Shown here: piece after piece, positions 59,598 to 64,000 of the stretch
Position numbering within the stretch: the stretch's first letter is position 1
Layout of the letters: every line of letters begins with the position of its first letter
Assembly (NCBI RefSeq): GCF_000264455.2
Contig: NC_017957.2
Location: forward strand, 434,001 to 498,000
Direction: 5' to 3'
Source: Tistrella mobilis KA081020-065
Lineage (GTDB): Bacteria > Pseudomonadota > Alphaproteobacteria > Tistrellales > Tistrellaceae
Length of the DNA: 64,000 bases
Notes under the pieces: generated by a model
Seen by the model: the letters and a program-made list of their open reading frames with translations, nothing else
Database searches by the model: none
Told to the model about the DNA's origin: nothing
Made by a program: the position numbers and the translations under genes

Positions 59598-61592
59598 TCA
59601 GCCTGCCGCAGCCGGGGCCTCGATCTCGACCAGGATCTGGCCGGCGCCGACCTGGTCGCCTTCGCCGACGGTGACGGCGGTGATCCGGCCGGCGAGGTCG
59701 GCCTTGTGCACATGCTCCATCTTCATCGCCTCCAGCGTCACCAGCGGCCGGCCGGGTTCGACCTCGTCGCCGATGGCGGCCAGAACCGCGACCACGCGGC
59801 CGTTCATCGCCGCCCGGATCCGGCCGTCACCGGCGGCCTCCCCGGCGCGATGGGCCGGTTCGAACGAGCGGTCGTCGATCCGGACCGGCCGGCCGTCCAG
59901 ATGCAGATGCAGCACATGGCCGTCGCGGGCGAAGCGCAGCCGGGTGGTGGTGCCGTCGATGGCGGCGACCAGCGCGCCGGCCACGCCATCGGCTTCGGGC
60001 ACAAGCTCGACCGGCGCCAGCGCCACCGTCTCGCCATCGACCTCGGCGGTGAACTGGCCGGGGCCGGACCGGGCGATGGAGACGGCCGCGGCAGTGCCGT
60101 CGATGGCAAGCAGCACCGGCACGGGCAGGGTATGGGCCAGGCTGCGGCCGGCGACCTTCCGCCCGTCGCCGGCAATGCCGTGGAGCAGCAGGGCCGCAAC
60201 CGCGGCGGCGCGGCGATCGGCCAAGGCGTCGCGGGCCAGCAGCTCGTCGCCATGGGTGCCGATGAAGGCGGTGGTCGCCTGGCCGGCTGCGAAGACCGGA
60301 TGGGCCAGACAGGCGGCCAGGAAGCCCTGATTGGTGGCGATGCCCAGCGCCACCGTGTCTTCCAGCCCGTGGATCAGCTTGCGGCAGGCATCGGCGCGGC
60401 TGGCGCCATGGGCGATGACCTTGGCGATCATCGAGTCGTAATAGGGCGAGATTTCCGGGTCGCCGCCCAGCGCATGGTCGACCCGCAGCGCCGCCGTCGG
60501 CTCCCAGGCCCGGAAGCGGCCGCTCTGGGGCATGAAGCCCTTCGCCGGATCCTCGGCACAGAGCCGGACCTCGATCGCATGGCCCCGCACCTGCACCTGG
60601 GCCTGGGTGATCGGCAGCGCTGCGCCTGAGGCGGCGATCAGCTGCAGTTCGACCAGGTCGAGCCCGGTAACGGCCTCGGTGACGGGATGCTCCACCTGCA
60701 GCCGGGTGTTCATCTCCATGAAGTAATAGCGGCCCCGGGCGTCGAGCAGGAATTCGAGCGTGCCGGCGCCCTCATAGCCGATGGCCCGGGCGGCCTGGAC
60801 GGCGGTCTCGCCCATCCGTGCGCGCAGATCTTCGTCGACCGCGGGCGAGGGCGCCTCTTCGATCACCTTCTGATGGCGGCGCTGAACCGAGCAGTCGCGC
60901 TCACCCAGATGCAGCACATTGCCATGACGGTCGGCGATGACCTGGATCTCGACATGGCGCGGCGACAGGATCGCCTTTTCGATGATCACATCCGGGTTGC
61001 CGAAGGCGCTCTGCGCTTCCGATCGCGCACTTTTCAGCGCGGCGGGAAAATCGGCGGCGTTCTCGACCAGCCGCATGCCGCGGCCGCCGCCACCGGCGGT
61101 GGCCTTGATCATCACCGGAAAGCCGATCCGGCCGGCCTCGGCGGCGAGCCGGGCCTCGTCCTGGTCTTCGCCCTGATAGCCGGGCACGCAGGGCACGCCG
61201 GCCGCTTCCATCACCCGCTTGGCGCCGGCCTTGTCGCCCATGGCGATGATGGCGGCGGGCGAGGGGCCGATGAACACGATCCCGGCCTCGGCGCAGGCGC
61301 TGGCGAAAGCGGCATTCTCGGCCAGGAAGCCATAGCCCGGATGGATGGCATCGGCGCCGCTGGCTTTGGCGGCGGCGATGATCGCGTCGATCTTGAGATA
61401 CGAGGCGGCGGGTGCGGCTTCGCCGATGCGCACCGCCCGGTCGGCCTCGCGGACATGGGCGGCGCCGGCATCGGCATCTGAATAGACCGCGACCGTGCGA
61501 TAGCCCAGGCGGCGGGCGGTGCGGATCACCCGGCGGGCGATCTCGCCGCGATTGGCGATGAGGATGGTGGAGAAGGGGGTAGGTTCGGCCAT
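59598..61592 (-). CDS. Acyl-CoA carboxylase alpha subunit (biotin carboxylase + biotin carrier), MCC/GCC type
   Basis: A 664-residue protein. N-terminal biotin carboxylase: ILIANRGEIARRVIRTARRLGYRTVAVYSDAD, DAIHPGYGFLAENAAFA, ATP loop KATAGGGGRGMRLV, ERDCSVQRRHQKVIEEAPSP and MEMNTRLQVEHPVTE. The C-terminal biotinyl domain has LEAMKMEHVHKADLAG with the biotin Lys. Size and order match methylcrotonyl-CoA, geranyl-CoA or related acyl-CoA carboxylases. It carboxylates enzyme-bound biotin with ATP and bicarbonate. The ATG at 61592 opens the conserved N-terminus. Confidence 0.94.
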   Translation of the reverse strand: MAEPTPFSTILIANRGEIARRVIRTARRLGYRTVAVYSDADAGAAHVREADRAVRIGEAAPAASYLKIDAIIAAAKASGADAIHPGYGFLAENAAFASACAEAGIVFIGPSPAAIIAMGDKAGAKRVMEAAGVPCVPGYQGEDQDEARLAAEAGRIGFPVMIKATAGGGGRGMRLVENAADFPAALKSARSEAQSAFGNPDVIIEKAILSPRHVEIQVIADRHGNVLHLGERDCSVQRRHQKVIEEAPSPAVDEDLRARMGETAVQAARAIGYEGAGTLEFLLDARGRYYFMEMNTRLQVEHPVTEAVTGLDLVELQLIAASGAALPITQAQVQVRGHAIEVRLCAEDPAKGFMPQSGRFRAWEPTAALRVDHALGGDPEISPYYDSMIAKVIAHGASRADACRKLIHGLEDTVALGIATNQGFLAACLAHPVFAAGQATTAFIGTHGDELLARDALADRRAAAVAALLLHGIAGDGRKVAGRSLAHTLPVPVLLAIDGTAAAVSIARSGPGQFTAEVDGETVALAPVELVPEADGVAGALVAAIDGTTTRLRFARDGHVLHLHLDGRPVRIDDRSFEPAHRAGEAAGDGRIRAAMNGRVVAVLAAIGDEVEPGRPLVTLEAMKMEHVHKADLAGRITAVTVGEGDQVGAGQILVEIEAPAAAG

Positions 61593-61672
61593 GACCCTGA
61601 CACTCTGACGGAAGACGGGAAGGGGTGGGGCAGGCCGCAGGCGCATCATGCAGGCGCGCCGCGGCCCACCGG

Positions 61673-63298
61673 TCACGGCCTGGCGACCGAGAACTGCATC
61701 CGGCGGGGCTGGCGGGCCTCGGCCTCGCGGCAGATCGCCAGCACCTCGGCCAGCACCGCGCGGGTGTCGCGCGGGTCGATCACGCCGTCGTCCAGCAGGC
61801 GGGAGCTGGTGGCGAAGACGCTCATCTGGCCGTCGAAGATGTCGATGATCCGCTTCTGAAGGGCATCCAGCTGGGCCTGATCCGGCTCCACGCCCTTGCG
61901 CTTCGCGGCCGCGGCCGTGACGATCGCCATGGTTTGGGCCGCCTGCTCGCCGCCCATCACCGCGGTGCGGGCATTGGGCCACGAGAAGCAGAAACGCGGG
62001 TGGAAGCCGCGGCCGCACATACCGTAATTGCCGGCACCGAAGGATGCGCCGCAATAGATGGTGATCTGCGGCACGGTGGCGCTGGTCACCGCCTGGATCA
62101 TCTTGGAGCCGTGCTTGATCATGCCGGCCTCTTCATAGGCGCGGCCGACCATATAGCCGGTGGTGTTGTTGAGGTAGATGATCGGGGTTTCCGACTGGCA
62201 GCAGGCCTGGATGAAATGGGTCGCCTTGTTGGCGCCGGCCGGGTCGATCGGGCCGTTATTGGTGATGATGCCGACCGCGAAACCCTCGATCCGGGCATGG
62301 CCGCAGACGGTGGCAGGGCCATAGCGCTCGCCGAATTCCAGGAAGTCGCTGTCGTCGACGATCCGGGCGATGACCTGCTTCATGTCCACCGGCCGCTTGT
62401 GGTCGACCGGCATCAGCCCGACCAGCTCTTCCGGATCGAGGCGCGGCGGCAGCGGGGCCTGTTCCGGTGCGGCGCGCACCAGGCCCGCATCCCAGTCCAG
62501 CCCCGCCACGATGTCGCGGGCGATGGCGATGGCATGGCGGTCGTCCTCGGCCAGATAGTCGCCGAGGCCCGAAATGCTGGTGTGCATCACCGCACCGCCC
62601 AGCTCCTCTTCGGTCGCGATCTCGCCGGTCGCGGCCTTCAGCAGCGGCGGGCCGGCCAGAAAGGCGCGGGTGCGGTCGCGGACCATGACGATATAGTCCG
62701 ACAGCCCGGTCTGATAGGCGCCGCCGGCCGTCGACGAGCCATGGGTGACGGTCACCACCGGCAGACCCGCGGCCGACAACCGGGCCAGGTTGCGGAACAT
62801 GCTGCCGCCATGGACGAAATCCTCCACGCGGTAGTTCATCAGATTGGCGCCGGCGCTTTCGACCAGCTGGACATAGGGCAGCTTGTTTTCCAGCGCCAGT
62901 TCCTGGGCGCGCAGCTGCTTGGCCAGGCCCATGGGCTGCAGCGCGCCGGCATCGATGCCGCTGTCGGAGGCCGACACCATCACCCGCACGCCCGAGACGA
63001 AACCGATGCCGGCGATGACGCCGCCGCCCGGAATGCTCTTCTCGGGGTCGGTGCTGTCCATCAGATAGCCGGCCAAGGTCGACAGCTCGACGAAGGGCGT
63101 GCCCGGATCCAGCAGCAGGGCGACCCGTTCGCGCGGCAGCAGCTGATGGCGCTTCTCGAACCGCGGCTTCGACCGGGCAGAGGCCGCCCGCGTCCGTGCC
63201 TCCAGCGCCCGGACGCGGTCGATCAGCGCCGTCATGTCCCGGCGGTTCGCCTGGAAGCTCTCGGCTCCGGTCGAGATGGAGGACGTTATCTGCGTCAT
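61673..63298 (-). CDS. Acyl-CoA carboxylase beta subunit (carboxyltransferase), MCC/GCC type
   Basis: A 541-residue carboxyltransferase: KRHQLLPRERVALLLDPGTPFVELSTLAGY, GGGVIAGIGFVSGVRVMVSASDSGIDAGALQPMGLAKQLRAQELALENKLPYVQLVESAGANL, HGSSTAGGAYQTGLSDYIVMV and CGASFGAGNYGMCGRGFHPRFCFSWPNARTAVMGGEQAA. It moves the carboxyl group from biotin to the acyl-CoA. The alpha-subunit gene follows downstream after 80 bases. Start at 63298 (ATG) opens the conserved N-terminus. Confidence 0.94.
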   Translation of the reverse strand: MTQITSSISTGAESFQANRRDMTALIDRVRALEARTRAASARSKPRFEKRHQLLPRERVALLLDPGTPFVELSTLAGYLMDSTDPEKSIPGGGVIAGIGFVSGVRVMVSASDSGIDAGALQPMGLAKQLRAQELALENKLPYVQLVESAGANLMNYRVEDFVHGGSMFRNLARLSAAGLPVVTVTHGSSTAGGAYQTGLSDYIVMVRDRTRAFLAGPPLLKAATGEIATEEELGGAVMHTSISGLGDYLAEDDRHAIAIARDIVAGLDWDAGLVRAAPEQAPLPPRLDPEELVGLMPVDHKRPVDMKQVIARIVDDSDFLEFGERYGPATVCGHARIEGFAVGIITNNGPIDPAGANKATHFIQACCQSETPIIYLNNTTGYMVGRAYEEAGMIKHGSKMIQAVTSATVPQITIYCGASFGAGNYGMCGRGFHPRFCFSWPNARTAVMGGEQAAQTMAIVTAAAAKRKGVEPDQAQLDALQKRIIDIFDGQMSVFATSSRLLDDGVIDPRDTRAVLAEVLAICREAEARQPRRMQFSVARP

Positions 63299-63658
63299 GG
63301 GCCGGGCACCTCTGCCGTGCGGATGGAATGGTCGTGTCTGGTCTGGTCCTGCGGGGGCGGTCGCCGGCCTCGGGAGGAGAGCATTGGGGGATGCAGCCGG
63401 CAACCGCCCGGACCACAGCCTATCGGGCCCGGGGGCGGCGCGTCTTGCGTTCAGTGGCTGCGGGGAAGGGGCGAATCAGAGGCGGGCCGATCAGGGGCGG
63501 GCCGATCAGAGGCGGGCGTGAGTGCGACATGGCGCCGCGCCGGCAGATGTGCCGGCGCCCTCCGACCCGGAAGACCATGGCGTCCGACTGTTGAATTCCG
63601 TAGAATACAGATGTGAAAATCGCAGGGCGTTGCCCCGAACTGGAAAGCTCATCAAGTG
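63299..63658. other. 360-base stretch without a supported gene
   Basis: Between the carboxylase beta gene and precursor 8. It should carry the divergent promoters for both. TAGAAT at 63601-63606 is a fair -10 candidate for precursor 8, but no matching -35 is clear. It contains the tandem 15-base repeats listed separately. Confidence 0.5.
63479..63518. repeat. Tandem 15-base repeat, about 2.6 copies
   Basis: Units GAGGCGGGCCGATCA (63479-63493) and GGGGCGGGCCGATCA (63494-63508), followed by a partial copy GAGGCGGGCG. They differ at one base. Upstream of precursor 8; function unknown. Confidence 0.8.
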
Positions 63659-63808
63659 ATGAATACGATTGTCGAAGACAAGGGGATTGAAACGATGGCG
63701 GCCGCCGCCGCGCGGCCGGCCTGGCGCAGCCCGAAGCTGGACATGCTGGATGCGGCAGAGACCCTTGCCGGCTCCGATGGCACCACTGACGGAGGCATCT
63801 TCAGCTGA
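63659..63808 (+). CDS. RiPP-like precursor peptide 8 (solitary)
   Basis: A 49-residue peptide: leader PAWRSPKLDMLDAAETL, predicted core AGSDGTTDGGIFS. It is the most diverged family member (Ser for Arg in the R-P pair, T-L for T-A) and also the closest to the paeninodin-type leader, because LDMLDAAETLAG mirrors LE-x-LD-x3-T-x-A-G. Ala1 and Asp8 would suit a macrolactam. The SD is weak (GGAAAG, 11-base spacing); an internal ATG at codon 13 is possible. Alone, 21 kb from precursor 7. Confidence 0.62.
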   Translation: MNTIVEDKGIETMAAAAARPAWRSPKLDMLDAAETLAGSDGTTDGGIFS

Positions 63809-63870
63809 CCGCATCGGGGCGGAGGGCCGGCGAATACGGGGGCGCCGGTCCTTCGCACGAATGTTCAGGT

Positions 63871-64000
63871 TTACCCCTGATTGCCGATTGCGGCCGTTCC
63901 GCAGGGGCGCGGGTCGTCGAGGCGGGCGAGGATCCGCGACGTCGAACCGAAGGCCTCGCTGCCCGTCTTCGGCGCTTTCGACCCCTGCCGGCACCCGTCG
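63871..64000 (-). CDS. Possible C-terminal end of an unidentified gene
   Basis: On the minus strand one frame is open from the right edge to a TAA at 63873-63871 and reads GSEAFGSTSRILARLDDPRPCGTAAIGNQG at its end (shown only as an impression of composition: balanced, protein-like). Competing frames are Arg/Pro-rich. With only 42 codons visible I cannot name a product or exclude chance. Confidence 0.3.
   Translation of the reverse strand, partial: DGCRQGSKAPKTGSEAFGSTSRILARLDDPRPCGTAAIGNQG

Noticed and set aside
63506-63994. A 162-codon minus-strand gene covering precursor 8
   Set aside because: Arg/Pro-rich composition, no motif, and it is antisense to precursor 8, whose frame carries the conserved family signature.

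Overview
The window is very GC-rich, has almost no non-coding space, and is full of TRAP and LIV-type ABC transporters and acyl-CoA enzymes. This suggests a metabolically versatile alphaproteobacterium. Gene style and several small conserved proteins would fit Rhodospirillales or Geminicoccales (for example Tistrella), but that is inference and no marker gene here proves it. No rRNA, tRNA, CRISPR array, insertion sequence or phage gene was found.

Layout. 1-4.1 kb: end of an acyl-CoA synthetase gene, a TetR regulator and a divergent TRAP transporter. 4.1-8.4 kb: small enzymes (phosphotransferase, trans-aconitate methyltransferase, GST, glyoxalase I-like protein, tautomerase) and a second TetR gene with a clear twin operator. 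8.4-23.6 kb: a large catabolic island controlled by a GntR/UTRA regulator. It holds two fumarate-reductase-like flavoproteins, an OYE-type reductase, a LIV-type ABC importer, two MmgE/PrpD proteins, an isocitrate-lyase-like enzyme, a tautomerase fusion and two cysteine-less Asp/Glu-racemase homologues; its substrate is unknown but probably a branched di- or tricarboxylic acid. 23.7-32.8 kb: two tiny membrane proteins, a possible FabMG-family protein, an amidase and a second LIV-type importer under a FadR-type regulator. 40.6-55.9 kb: a succinate CoA-transferase, a GMC oxidoreductase, and an operon (TRAP, MmgE/PrpD, MaoC, acyl-CoA dehydrogenase, MaoC, CaiB, CitE-like lyase, IclR) whose content matches the itaconate/C5-dicarboxylate loci of Pseudomonas. 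57.7-63.3 kb: an acyl-CoA dehydrogenase and biotin-dependent acyl-CoA carboxylase operon.

The most unusual content is two families of small RiPP-like precursor genes. The first has eight members of 42-54 residues: five within 1.3 kb (32,971-34,298) and single copies at 38,147, 42,145 and 63,659. All share a leader signature W-x-[RS]-P-x-[LF]-[EDTA] followed by T-[AL], a seven-residue variable stretch, an Asp exactly eight residues after the T-A pair, and a C-terminal Ser. The leader resembles paeninodin-type lasso precursors, and the spacing would suit an eight-residue macrolactam, but no lasso cyclase or protease lies in the window. Instead the cluster carries a DUF5989-like membrane peptide, an SGNH hydrolase, an MBOAT acyltransferase and two paralogous 343-residue SGNH-like proteins. 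The second family is three tandem NHLP-type (nitrile-hydratase-leader) precursors at 56.0-57.5 kb, one of which seems frameshifted at a 7-base homopolymer.

Coding calls rest on open frame, ribosome-binding site and recognisable motifs read by eye; no database search was run.
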